Below, piece by piece: positions 5,020 to 12,245 of a stretch of 13,576 bases of DNA. Source of the DNA: Bacilli bacterium. GTDB taxonomy: Bacteria > Bacillota_I > Bacilli_A > RF39 > UBA660. The stretch covers positions 1-13,576 of the forward strand of contig CAAETG010000105.1 in the NCBI GenBank assembly GCA_900758895.1. Reading direction: 5' to 3'. Below the pieces are notes generated by a model that did not search any database, had not been told where the DNA came from, and saw only the letters and a list, made by a program, of their open reading frames with translations. The translations under genes and the position numbers were made by a program. Position 1 is the first letter of the stretch. Each line of letters begins with the position of its first letter.

Positions 5020-5349
5020 AGTTTTTTATTTGAGAGTACAAGTACCAACTCCTTTACTAAATTAACTAAATAAAAACTAGTATAGACCATGTAAAACCTT
5101 TTATTCAATGCTTGTACTTTCAAATAAGAAAATATTTCCAGTATTTTATGAACACCGGAAGATTTTTCGATTTTCTTCCGGTATTAAATAGTGTACTGAT
5201 GATATATGCAAAAACAAGATGGAGGTTTTTAACATATTAAGTTATGGTCTTATACTCAACCTCGAGCTAACTGTTCCAAAAAAGACACGTAGAGTATTGG
5301 TGAACTTTGACACCTATATCGTCAGTACAGTATTTATTAAGAGGTGTCT

Positions 5350-5769
5350 ATGAGAGAAATAACAAAGCAAATGATAGAGTATTATAAGATAATGAAGTTA
5401 GGGTACGATTTCATGGGATATCCAGTCTTAAAAAAAAATATTCTAAGCTTTCACCACAGCATAGTGCCAAGACGTAATTGTAAGAGTATGGGATTAGGTG
5501 AGGGCTATTTTTGGTGGAATGGTGCAATACTTAATCAGTCAACATCTCATGAGTACTTACATTTGATAGAAGCTAAGGATTATGATATGTTTCTAGCCAT
5601 TACCAGCGAGATGATCGATGAAAATGTGAAAGGTTATTTAGATAGAGAAAATCTATTAAGAATTCGAGGTATCTTAGAACATTTCGAAAGAGAGCATTGC
5701 TCGGATCGTGGCAAGAAAGGAAATTTACTTATAAAAGATAGTTACCTAAGGAGAGTAAGAAAATTATGA
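5350..5769 (+). CDS. HNH-like endonuclease associated with terminase
   Basis: 139 residues from ATG 5350, five bases after AGAGG; an upstream GTG (5344) is less likely. The core shows a His-Me-finger-like set: LSFHHSIVPRR (His-His), a YFWWNGAILN segment (Asn), and SHEYLHLIE (His...His). This FHH ... NGA-x-L ... SH-x-YLH-x-IE pattern is typical of a family of small HNH-like proteins in Bacillota phages. The gene is the first protein of the packaging module, right before terminase. Phages that cut cohesive ends often need an HNH protein next to terminase. The catalytic residues are inferred from spacing, not from alignment. Ends in an ATGA overlap with the next gene. Confidence 0.68.
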   Translation: MREITKQMIEYYKIMKLGYDFMGYPVLKKNILSFHHSIVPRRNCKSMGLGEGYFWWNGAILNQSTSHEYLHLIEAKDYDMFLAITSEMIDENVKGYLDRENLLRIRGILEHFEREHCSDRGKKGNLLIKDSYLRRVRKL

Positions 5770-5927
5770 AAAACAAAGCAAATCAAATAATAGAAACAGT
5801 TAAGAATGCTTTAAAAGAAACAGAACCGATCAAACTTGAAAAAGATCCTAATGCAAAAGAAGTAAAGATAAAAGCCGTGAAAAAAATTAAAGATTACAGG
5901 AAAAAGAGTGATAAATATGGCAAATGA
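5766..5927 (+). CDS. Small basic protein between HNH and terminase
   Basis: 53 residues beginning MKNKANQIIETVKNALKE and ending VKKIKDYRKKSDKYGK. It is very lysine-rich and helical. The ATG overlaps the HNH stop (ATGA), with AAGGAGAG upstream inside that gene as a good ribosome site, and its end overlaps the start of the small terminase subunit. The tight overlaps at both ends support a real gene. No family is recognised; the charge suggests nucleic-acid contact or a packaging accessory role. Confidence 0.62.
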   Translation: MKNKANQIIETVKNALKETEPIKLEKDPNAKEVKIKAVKKIKDYRKKSDKYGK

Positions 5928-6249
5928 AAATAATTTAAAACCAGTAAAAACCAAGAGTGAAGCAAGAACAAGAGGAAAAAATGGCGGAATAAAATCAGGT
6001 GAAGCAAGACGTGAAAAGAAACTATTGAAAGAATTGTTAGAAGAAGCATTGGAAACTCCGACAAAAACAGGAAACTTTGCTATTGATATTACTAATGCTT
6101 TAATAAAAAAAGCTAAAAAAGGTAATGTAAAAGCTTACGAAGTAATTAGAGATACATTAGGACAAAAGCCAACTGAAAATATTAATATAGAAAATCCTCA
6201 AGCAACTAAAGTTCTAGAATCTATTAGCAAGCAACTTAAGAATAAGTAA
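5917..6249 (+). CDS. terS: Putative terminase small subunit
   Basis: 110 residues from ATG 5917 (GTG 5908 is the alternative). The N-terminus carries RGKNGGIKSGEARREKKLL, the KGG-like motif seen in many proteins annotated as small terminase subunit of Bacillota phages, followed by helices and a conserved end (ALIKKAKKGNVKAYEVIRDT, then LGQKP). Small subunits recognise the packaging site and regulate the large subunit. The protein lacks a clear helix-turn-helix, so the assignment rests on the sequence type and on the gene being directly before the large subunit, overlapping it by one base (TAATG). Confidence 0.75.
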   Translation: MANENNLKPVKTKSEARTRGKNGGIKSGEARREKKLLKELLEEALETPTKTGNFAIDITNALIKKAKKGNVKAYEVIRDTLGQKPTENINIENPQATKVLESISKQLKNK

Positions 6250-7667
6250 TGAATACAGAAATATTTCCTTTAAGCAAAAAATATATAGATTTTCTGGAAC
6301 ATGATGCAAGTGTAGAATTCCTAGAAGGTACAACCTTTGCAGGCAAGACAACAGTTGGCATTCCAAAATTCATGTTTAAGATAATGAATAATACAAGTAC
6401 CAAGCCAAGTATTATAGCAGGTTTAGACCTAGGGACGATTGAAAAGAACATAATCAATTCTGATATGGGATTAATTGAGATCTTTGGAGATTATGAGAAT
6501 GGTGGGTGTATAGAGTACAAGCCTAATGGAGCTGGCAAGATAAGCCTTCCTCACATAATATTTCATACACCTAATGGAAATAAGATTATTTATGTATTAG
6601 GATATGACAACAAAAAGAGATGGAAAAAAGCATTAGGCGGTCAATGTTATGGATTATTCATAGACGAATTTAACATTGCAGATATGGACTTTGTGCGTGA
6701 AGCTTTCATGAGAGCGGATTACAAGTTATGTACTCTAAACCCAGATGATCCAAATAAAGAATGCTATACACAATACGTTAATCATGCTAGACCGACAGAG
6801 AAGTACAAAAGCGATGCGCCTAGTGAATTGCTAAAGATGTTAGATTTACCACAAATAGCTGATTGGACGTGGTGGTATTTTACATTTGATAATAATGCGA
6901 GTCTAACAATAGAAAAGAAAAAACAAATAATTGAGTCTGTGCCTACAGGTACTAAGCTATATAAAAATAAAATACTTGGTTTAAGAGGTAAGGCCACAGG
7001 ATTGGTCTTTAATATAGAATCTAAGGATATCATTACAGAAAAACAAGCAATGTTTGTCGATTGGCAAGAAAAGGAGCCAAAAAAGAAAAGAAAGTTTATC
7101 AGGTTCGCTATTGGTTGTGATACATCTTACTCTAAAAAGACACATGATAAGTTGACGTTCGAATTCATTGGAATAACTGATGATAGAAAATGTGTTTTGC
7201 TAGAAGAAGAAACCCACAATAACAAAGATAGAGAAGTGCCGTTTGCTCCTAGCGATGTTATCCCAAAATTGGTAGCATTTGCAGAAAAATGTAAAACTAA
7301 ATGGGGCTTTGCAAGATATATATTCATAGATAGTGCGGATGCAGGAACAATAGCTGAAGCAAACAAATATAAACGAAAGACTGGATGCATTTACATATTT
7401 GCAGGTGCATGGAAAAAAATAAGGAATCTAACAAGAGTACAGTTAGAACAATCGTGGCTAAAAACCAACGATTTTTTAATTGTAGAAACTTGTAAGGATT
7501 ATATAAGTGAGTGTAATACTTATAGTTACGATGAAGAAGGGCAACTTGAAGATGGACATGACCACTCAATTCAAGGATGCCAATATGCTTGGTTACCATT
7601 TAAGAAATTAATTGGTAATTGGGATTTAATAAAAATAATGATTAAAGATGCAGAGGAGGAAGAATAG
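6249..7667 (+). CDS. terL: Terminase large subunit
   Basis: 472 residues. DNA packaging motor: an ATPase that translocates DNA into the prohead and a nuclease that cuts the concatemer. Walker A is EGTTFAGKTT (residues 26-35), Walker B is GLFIDEF (135-141) with catalytic E140, and TLNPDDPN (162-169) is the motif III/coupling segment. The C-terminal RNase H-like nuclease has acidic residues at GCDTSYSKK (D291), FIDSAD (D361) and DGHDHSIQG (D438 likely). Full length for the family. The portal ribosome site (GAGGAGGA) lies in its last codons, so the two are translated together. Confidence 0.96.
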   Translation: MNTEIFPLSKKYIDFLEHDASVEFLEGTTFAGKTTVGIPKFMFKIMNNTSTKPSIIAGLDLGTIEKNIINSDMGLIEIFGDYENGGCIEYKPNGAGKISLPHIIFHTPNGNKIIYVLGYDNKKRWKKALGGQCYGLFIDEFNIADMDFVREAFMRADYKLCTLNPDDPNKECYTQYVNHARPTEKYKSDAPSELLKMLDLPQIADWTWWYFTFDNNASLTIEKKKQIIESVPTGTKLYKNKILGLRGKATGLVFNIESKDIITEKQAMFVDWQEKEPKKKRKFIRFAIGCDTSYSKKTHDKLTFEFIGITDDRKCVLLEEETHNNKDREVPFAPSDVIPKLVAFAEKCKTKWGFARYIFIDSADAGTIAEANKYKRKTGCIYIFAGAWKKIRNLTRVQLEQSWLKTNDFLIVETCKDYISECNTYSYDEEGQLEDGHDHSIQGCQYAWLPFKKLIGNWDLIKIMIKDAEEEE

Positions 7668-7668
7668 C

Positions 7669-9189
7669 ATGGGAGTGATTAAGAATATGTTAAGAAATTG
7701 GTTAGAGATTAAAAATCCGGATTCACTGCAAGTTGATATAGAGCAATTGACAAATTTTGAGGGACAAGCTTTTATTAACAGCATCTGGTATCGTGGAGAT
7801 GCAAGTGAATTAAATCAATTATACGAGCAATTAGATGACAAACTTGGTAATACTAACTTTTGGGGAAGTAAACCAACAGCAGGTATGAATATTAGAAAAG
7901 TGCATACTGGGTTACCATCTATGATCGTAGATACATTAGCGGATATTTCAACAGATGACTTAAATGATGTCGAAGTAGGCAAAAGACAAGAAGAGTGGAA
8001 TAACATCGCAAAAGAAAATAATTTTAAGGGTTTAATTCATGACAGTGTTGTGGGAGCTCTTGCAATAGGCGATGGTGCTTTCAAATGGTCTATTGATACA
8101 GATATAAGTCAGTATCCTATCATTGAATTTTATGATGGCTCTCGCGTAGAATACGAATACGAAAGAGGAAGATTAGTTGCTATAATTTTTAAAACAAAAA
8201 AGTTTATAAATAAGCAAAAATATACTCTTTTAGAAAGATATGACAAGAATGGAATTACATATAAGTTAGTAAATAAAGAAGGAGTAGAACTAAACATTGA
8301 AGATTATCCCGAATTAGCTCAAAAATATAAAAAAGTAACTAATCCTAATAACTTTATCATGGCATTACCTCTCATATTTAAAAAATCAAAGAAATATCCA
8401 GGTCGTGGCAAGTCGCTTTTTGATGGTAAATTAGATAATTTTGATGCTTTTGATGAGGTATGGTCTCAATGGATGCTCTCATTAAGGAAAGGACAGATAA
8501 AAACTTATATTCCTGAGTCACTTCTTCCAAGAGACCCTAAAACTGGCGTATTACTCCGCGGAAGTGATTTTGATAATGATTACATCTCTGTTGAAGATAC
8601 AATTTCTGAAGACGGAAAAAACAAAATTGAAACAACTCAAGGTCAGATTCAACACGAAGCCTTGTTAAGTACCTATATAACAGCATTAGACCAATGTTTA
8701 ACTGGACTAATTAGCCCTAGTACACTTGGCATTGATACAAAGAAAATAGACAATGCTGAAGCCACTAGAGAAAAAGAAAAAACTACATTATATAAAAGAA
8801 ATCAAATTATAGAAGTTCTTACTAAAGCAATTCAAGATATTGTAGATATTACCTTTAAAGTTTATGATACGATGAACGAGAAAACGGTTACAGATACTAA
8901 AGTAACTGTTACTTTTGGCGGATATGCAAATCCTAGTTTTGAAGCTCAAATTGAAACTGTTGGCAAAGCTAAAACTAGTGGAATTATGAGTATTGAAGCT
9001 AGTATTGATGAGTTGTATGGCGATACTAAAGACGAAAAGTGGAAATTAGAAGAAGTGAAAAGAATTAAAAATGAAAATGGTATCGTAGAAATGGAAGAGC
9101 CTGCAATAGCTCAAGACATTGATTTAATAGAAAATAATGTTGAAATGGAAGAAGAGGAAACGAATAATATAGAACAATCAGGTGAGTAG
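7669..9189 (+). CDS. Portal protein
   Basis: 506 residues from ATG 7669, eight bases after GAGGAGGA (7653-7660); an in-frame ATG at 7648 lies inside terL and lacks this spacing. Twelve copies of the portal form the channel through which DNA enters and leaves the head. Visible family features: GMNIRKVHTGLPSMIVDTLADI near the N-terminus, GLIHDSVVGALAIGDGAFKW, a clip/stem region with YEYERGRLVAIIFKTKKF, and a helical C-terminus (EATREKEKTTLYKRNQIIEV). The type resembles SPP1 gp6-like portals. Three bases separate it from the next gene. The last 40 residues are acidic and low-complexity. Confidence 0.92.
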   Translation: MGVIKNMLRNWLEIKNPDSLQVDIEQLTNFEGQAFINSIWYRGDASELNQLYEQLDDKLGNTNFWGSKPTAGMNIRKVHTGLPSMIVDTLADISTDDLNDVEVGKRQEEWNNIAKENNFKGLIHDSVVGALAIGDGAFKWSIDTDISQYPIIEFYDGSRVEYEYERGRLVAIIFKTKKFINKQKYTLLERYDKNGITYKLVNKEGVELNIEDYPELAQKYKKVTNPNNFIMALPLIFKKSKKYPGRGKSLFDGKLDNFDAFDEVWSQWMLSLRKGQIKTYIPESLLPRDPKTGVLLRGSDFDNDYISVEDTISEDGKNKIETTQGQIQHEALLSTYITALDQCLTGLISPSTLGIDTKKIDNAEATREKEKTTLYKRNQIIEVLTKAIQDIVDITFKVYDTMNEKTVTDTKVTVTFGGYANPSFEAQIETVGKAKTSGIMSIEASIDELYGDTKDEKWKLEEVKRIKNENGIVEMEEPAIAQDIDLIENNVEMEEEETNNIEQSGE

Positions 9190-9192
9190 CCT

Positions 9193-10818
9193 ATGAACGA
9201 TTATAAAATTAAACTGCTTTATGAAAAGATGGAAATGGAAATCATTTCTTCCATGAAAAGAAATTACCAAAGACATCTTAATGAAGAGGCTAAGACAGGC
9301 TTTAAATATACTCAATGGCAAGCTGAAAAACTAAAGGAGCTTAAGAGGTATCAAAGAGAGAATCAAGATATTATTGGCAAATATACTAACAATTTATCTG
9401 AAGAAATATCAAAGCAATTACAAGAGGAATTAAGGCAAGGCTCTATTAATGCTATAAAACAATATAATAAAATCTTAAAGCAAGATTTAAAACCAGATAA
9501 AATCATGAATAGAAGCTTTTTCAAAACAAATGATAGAAAAATTAATTCATTAATAAAATCGGTAAATAGTGACTTGAAAACAGCTAATACAGCGGTTTTA
9601 AGAATGGCTAACGATCAATATCGCCAAGTTATTCATAAGAGCGCTTTTTTTGTTGGAAATGGTGTGTTTACAGAACAGCAAGCGGCTAAGATGGCTACTA
9701 AAGAATTAACAGAATTGCAATTAACTAAATTAGCTATAGATGAATCTAATAAAGATTTTCTTAGCAGAGGCTTAAATTCAATAGAATACGCCGATGGTAG
9801 ACGTGTAAATATAGCTAGCTATTCTCAAATGGCAGTTAGAACAGCTAATCTTAGGGCTCAGTTAATGGGTGAAGGTGATTTTAGAAAGTCAAAAGGTCGA
9901 CACTTAGTTCAAGCTACTTCTCACGGTGGAGCTTGTCCGATATGCCAAAAGTGGGAAGGTAGAATATTCATAGATGATGTGTATAGTGGAGGTACATCTA
10001 AAGATGGGAATTATATGCTTCTAAGCACTGCTATGAAACAAGGATTTTTACACCCGAATTGTCGACATGGACTTACAACATATTATCCAGAGTTAGAAGG
10101 AATAGAGAATGAAACTGGAGAAGAGTATCAAGCTGATATGGACTATATTAATCAAAGAATTAATTATATTGAAAGAAACATAAAGCGATATGATAGATTA
10201 AAGACAGGCTCAATTGATACATCTAACGTTAGATATTATAATAATAAAGAAAAACAATGGAAAAAAGAAAAAACAAATTTAGAAAACATAAGAAATTATG
10301 AAAAATTATCTGAAAAACAAATAAAAGAATATCAGGAAAGTAGTGATTTGGCATATCAAAAATTTACGAATCTAGAGAAAAATGCAATAGATGAGTATTC
10401 TTTGGGAGCCTATCAAGATGTTAATGACTATCTTAATGGTAAATATCCGGAATATAAATATGGTGATGATATAGTTTCTAAAATTGATAGTTGTATGTCA
10501 AAATATGAATTAAAGGACAACATCACAACATATAGAGGTACTTATAAAAAATATTATGAAAATTTAAAAGTTGGTAACGAATTTAATTTAGAGATGTATA
10601 CAAGTACTTCATTAAATGAAAATATTGCTAAAACCTTTGCGGAAGATAAAGAAAATGCTATAATGTTAGAAATAAAAGTCCCTAAAAAGACAAAATGTTT
10701 ATACATAGGAAATAATAGCGCTTATGAATTTGAAGCAGAATTATTATTAGCAAGAAATTTAAAATATAAAGTTGTTAATATTAGCGAAGATAGAATAGTT
10801 TTGGAGGTTATTCAATGA
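9193..10818 (+). CDS. MuF/SPP1-gp7-like minor head protein fused to an ADP-ribosyltransferase domain
   Basis: 541 residues. Residues 1-300 are the minor head (MuF/gp7) domain: long helices, then ATSHGGACPICQKWEGRIF with CPIC at 248-251 and HPNCRH at 287-292, a likely metal or structural Cys/His set. Residues about 310-380 form a coiled linker. Residues 385-541 have the R-S-E layout of ADP-ribosyltransferases: ITTYRGT with R448, MYTSTSL with STS at 471-473, and YEFEAELLLARN with E514-x-E516. Such enzymes move ADP-ribose from NAD to a target, often arginine when the ExE form is present. In MuF fusions the head domain carries the enzyme in the virion and delivers it with DNA. The start at 9193 follows AGGTGA. 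The target is unknown; a head-assembly role alone is also possible. Confidence 0.9.
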   Translation: MNDYKIKLLYEKMEMEIISSMKRNYQRHLNEEAKTGFKYTQWQAEKLKELKRYQRENQDIIGKYTNNLSEEISKQLQEELRQGSINAIKQYNKILKQDLKPDKIMNRSFFKTNDRKINSLIKSVNSDLKTANTAVLRMANDQYRQVIHKSAFFVGNGVFTEQQAAKMATKELTELQLTKLAIDESNKDFLSRGLNSIEYADGRRVNIASYSQMAVRTANLRAQLMGEGDFRKSKGRHLVQATSHGGACPICQKWEGRIFIDDVYSGGTSKDGNYMLLSTAMKQGFLHPNCRHGLTTYYPELEGIENETGEEYQADMDYINQRINYIERNIKRYDRLKTGSIDTSNVRYYNNKEKQWKKEKTNLENIRNYEKLSEKQIKEYQESSDLAYQKFTNLEKNAIDEYSLGAYQDVNDYLNGKYPEYKYGDDIVSKIDSCMSKYELKDNITTYRGTYKKYYENLKVGNEFNLEMYTSTSLNENIAKTFAEDKENAIMLEIKVPKKTKCLYIGNNSAYEFEAELLLARNLKYKVVNISEDRIVLEVIQ

Positions 10819-10970
10819 TAAAATTAACTAAAAAGCAAAAAGAAATAAGAGATAATTACAAGAAAAAGACAGGAAAAGAAATGCCTCCTCCTAGAAAACT
10901 TAAGGATAGGTGGGAAAAAGAAGAAATAATTATCAAAAATGGCACGAACGAAGGTGATAAAGAAAAATGA
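10815..10970 (+). CDS. Small basic protein downstream of the MuF-ART gene
   Basis: 51 residues: MIKLTKKQKEIRDNYKKKTG, KEMPPPRKLKDRWEK, and a tail to NEGDKEK. Very lysine-rich; PPP motif in the middle. It starts in the ATGA overlap with the ART gene and follows GGAGG (10803-10807) at good spacing, and it overlaps the next gene by four bases in the same way. No family is recognised. Position right after a toxin-like domain makes it one candidate for an immunity or partner protein, but nothing in the sequence proves this. Confidence 0.65.
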   Translation: MIKLTKKQKEIRDNYKKKTGKEMPPPRKLKDRWEKEEIIIKNGTNEGDKEK

Positions 10971-11107
10971 TAGTAATTGGAGTGATTTTATGCATTATCT
11001 TATTTTTTACTATGTGTGTATTATCAGCGATTTGGAAAGAGTTAGAAAAAACGCGATTAGAAAATAGGGAAATAATTAACGTACTAAACAAGAAAGGAAA
11101 AAAATAA
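10967..11107 (+). CDS. Small single-pass membrane protein
   Basis: 46 residues. Residues 1-23 are one hydrophobic segment (MIVIGVILCIILFFTMCVLS then AIW), followed by a charged tail KELEKTRLENREIINVLNKK. This is the profile of a small inner-membrane protein with the C-terminus probably in the cytoplasm (positive tail). It overlaps the previous gene by ATGA. The ribosome site (AAGGTGAT) is weak. Could be a small holin-like or accessory protein; too short and isolated from a lysis module to say. Confidence 0.55.
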   Translation: MIVIGVILCIILFFTMCVLSAIWKELEKTRLENREIINVLNKKGKK

Positions 11108-11108
11108 T

Positions 11109-11291
11109 ATGACTGTAGAAGATATTAAAAGTAAAAAGATGAAATTAGAAGAAATGATATTAAGTATAGTAACACAATTTGAAGAAGATACAGAAACAAC
11201 AATCGAAGATATTCAAATCAATCGCAACATGTGGCAAAATTGTGATGGAACATATCATTCAACGAATATTGAAGTTGAAGTTACAATATAA
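11109..11291 (+). CDS. Small phage protein, unknown function
   Basis: 60 residues: MTVEDIKSKKMKLEEMILSI, FEEDTETTIEDIQINRN, and a beta-like ending (STNIEVEVTI). The helix-then-strand layout with 'F-x-x-x-T-x-x-x-I-x-x-I' recurs in small proteins of Bacillota phages near the portal/capsid genes. AAAGGA precedes the start. The stop codon is the first part of a hairpin that opens the following structured RNA. No function known to me. Confidence 0.7.
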   Translation: MTVEDIKSKKMKLEEMILSIVTQFEEDTETTIEDIQINRNMWQNCDGTYHSTNIEVEVTI

Positions 11292-11440
11292 CACTACTTT
11301 ATAGGTAGTGTGTAGAATAATTGAACGGGGCTAGAGTTGGAGTTAAATATATTAATACTTTTGAGCTCCGGATATACAAAGATAAATATTAGTATATTTG
11401 ATGAAGGGCACTCAAAGAACCAACTTAATTATTCTACACA
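11291..11440 (+). ncRNA. Structured RNA element closed by a perfect 14-bp stem
   Basis: TGTGTAGAATAATT (11309-11322) pairs perfectly with AATTATTCTACACA (11427-11440) across 104 bases. Nested inside are AGTTGG/CCAACT (11335-11340/11420-11425), TTTGAG/CTCAAA (11360-11365/11411-11416) and ATATAC/GTATAT (11372-11377/11392-11397), giving one elongated structure. A separate hairpin ACACTAC/GTAGTGT (11291-11297/11305-11311) shares bases with the closing stem, so the two compete at their edge. No promoter is apparent directly upstream, and an intrinsic terminator follows at 11459. Possible roles: late-mRNA processing site, regulatory leader, or small RNA. I do not recognise it. Confidence 0.65.
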
Positions 11441-11458
11441 GTGCTTATAAAGCATATT

Positions 11459-11484
11459 AAGTCGATAGAAATATCGGCTTTTTT
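11459..11484 (+). terminator. Intrinsic terminator between portal/ART and capsid modules
   Basis: AAGTCGATA (11459-11467) pairs with TATCGGCTT (11472-11480) as 9 bp with one G-U, closed by a GAAA tetraloop, and followed by a T-run reaching 11484. This is a good rho-independent terminator. It would reduce readthrough from the packaging genes into scaffold and capsid, or end the structured RNA upstream. Confidence 0.8.
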
Positions 11485-11550
11485 CGTGCAATAAAGTACT
11501 TTGTGACCGTGCAATACACGGAGTGTGGATGACCTTATCCAACATAGAAA
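11485..11550 (+). promoter_or_regulatory. Repeat-containing leader of the capsid module
   Basis: CGTGCAATA occurs at 11485-11493 and 11508-11516. Between them is the palindrome AAAGTACTTT (11493-11502). CCGTG/CACGG (11507-11511/11516-11520) forms a hairpin overlapping the second repeat, and GGAT/ATCC around 11527-11540 another. No convincing -10/-35 pair is visible. The stretch may be the 5' leader of the scaffold/capsid mRNA or an operator; the function is open. Confidence 0.4.
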
Positions 11551-11565
11551 AAGGAGAGAAAAAAT

Positions 11566-12201
11566 ATGGAACAAAAAGTTCTTATGCCACTAGACATTCA
11601 ATTATTTGCAGATAGTGGGGAAGAAAGCAACGCAAATAACACAAATCAAGAAGTAAATGATACTTCAAAAGAAACTAAAGCTAGCGAGGAAAAAGAAACT
11701 AGGTCAGAAGAGAAAAAATATACTGATAAGGAATTAAATGACATTAGTTTAAAAAACGAACAAAAAGCTTTAGCTAAGCAATTAAAAGATTTAGGCATTG
11801 ATGATGTAGAAAAAGCAAAATCTATTCTTGCAAAAGCAAGAGAAGAGGAAGAAAAAGCCAAAAGTGTTGATGAAAAGACACAAGAAGCTATTAAAAGAGC
11901 GGAGAAAGCTACATTAGAAGCAATTAATGCTAAAATCGAAAATGCTTTGTTGAGAAAAAATGTTAAGGATGAAAAAGTTACTAGAGCAGTAAGACTAGTA
12001 GACAAGAAAAATGTTCTTAATGAAGATGGCTCTTTAGATCAATCTAAATTAGATGATGAAATCGAAGAACTATTAAAAGATTTTCCAGAGCTAATTAGTA
12101 AAACCGAAGAGGACAAAAAAGGTTTTAAAATTGGTGATGATGGGAAAGAAGAAAAAAAGGATGAAATGTCCGAAATGCGAAAAATAATGGGATTGAAATA
12201 A
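11566..12201 (+). CDS. Capsid scaffolding protein
   Basis: 211 residues. The opening KVLMPLDIQLFAD is the typical LQFFA-like start of scaffold proteins of Gram-positive phages. The rest is highly charged helix: an acidic linker, then EKAKSILAKAREEEEKAKS and a second coil to about residue 150, ending in EMSEMRKIMGLK. Scaffolds guide capsid shell assembly and then leave. AAAAAGGAGAG gives a strong ribosome site. It lies directly before the major capsid gene with a 44-base gap. A protease domain is not visible, so processing is by another protein, if at all. Confidence 0.86.
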   Translation: MEQKVLMPLDIQLFADSGEESNANNTNQEVNDTSKETKASEEKETRSEEKKYTDKELNDISLKNEQKALAKQLKDLGIDDVEKAKSILAKAREEEEKAKSVDEKTQEAIKRAEKATLEAINAKIENALLRKNVKDEKVTRAVRLVDKKNVLNEDGSLDQSKLDDEIEELLKDFPELISKTEEDKKGFKIGDDGKEEKKDEMSEMRKIMGLK

Positions 12202-12245
12202 ATCTCATTTTTATTTGCCAAAAAATGAAAAGGAGATGATTGAAG

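Larger units (their letters stand above)
4590..5335 (+). ncRNA. Large structured noncoding RNA candidate (ROOL/GOLLD-like) enclosing a tRNA
   Basis: About 750 bases without a protein gene but full of helices. 3' part: 5026-5042 with 5111-5127 (17 bp, one G-U); 5154-5162 with 5174-5182 (9 bp, GC-rich); 5193-5206 with 5315-5328 (14 bp, one G-U) enclosing 5222-5227/5258-5263 and 5299-5302/5311-5314. 5' part: 4591-4596/4603-4608; 4630-4634/4681-4685 extended by 4623-4626/4686-4689; 4712-4716/4722-4726; 4732-4736/4758-4762 around 4740-4743/4751-4754; 4809-4815/4871-4877; 4895-4900/4920-4925. A tRNA lies between the parts. ROOL and GOLLD RNAs are large, phage-borne and tRNA-associated; the resemblance is in size and setting only, since I cannot match a consensus. 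The 3' end is uncertain because no terminator precedes the HNH gene. Confidence 0.62.

Noticed and set aside
6236..7599. Several minus-strand frames opposite terL (6236-6457, 6782-7033, 7127-7390, 7324-7599)
   Set aside because: They mirror a clear terminase gene, lack ribosome sites, and overlap one another; shadow frames.
11646..12005. 119-residue open frame on the minus strand opposite the scaffold gene
   Set aside because: Ser/Phe/Leu-rich shadow of a Glu/Lys-rich helical gene on the + strand; no ribosome site and no family-like pattern.
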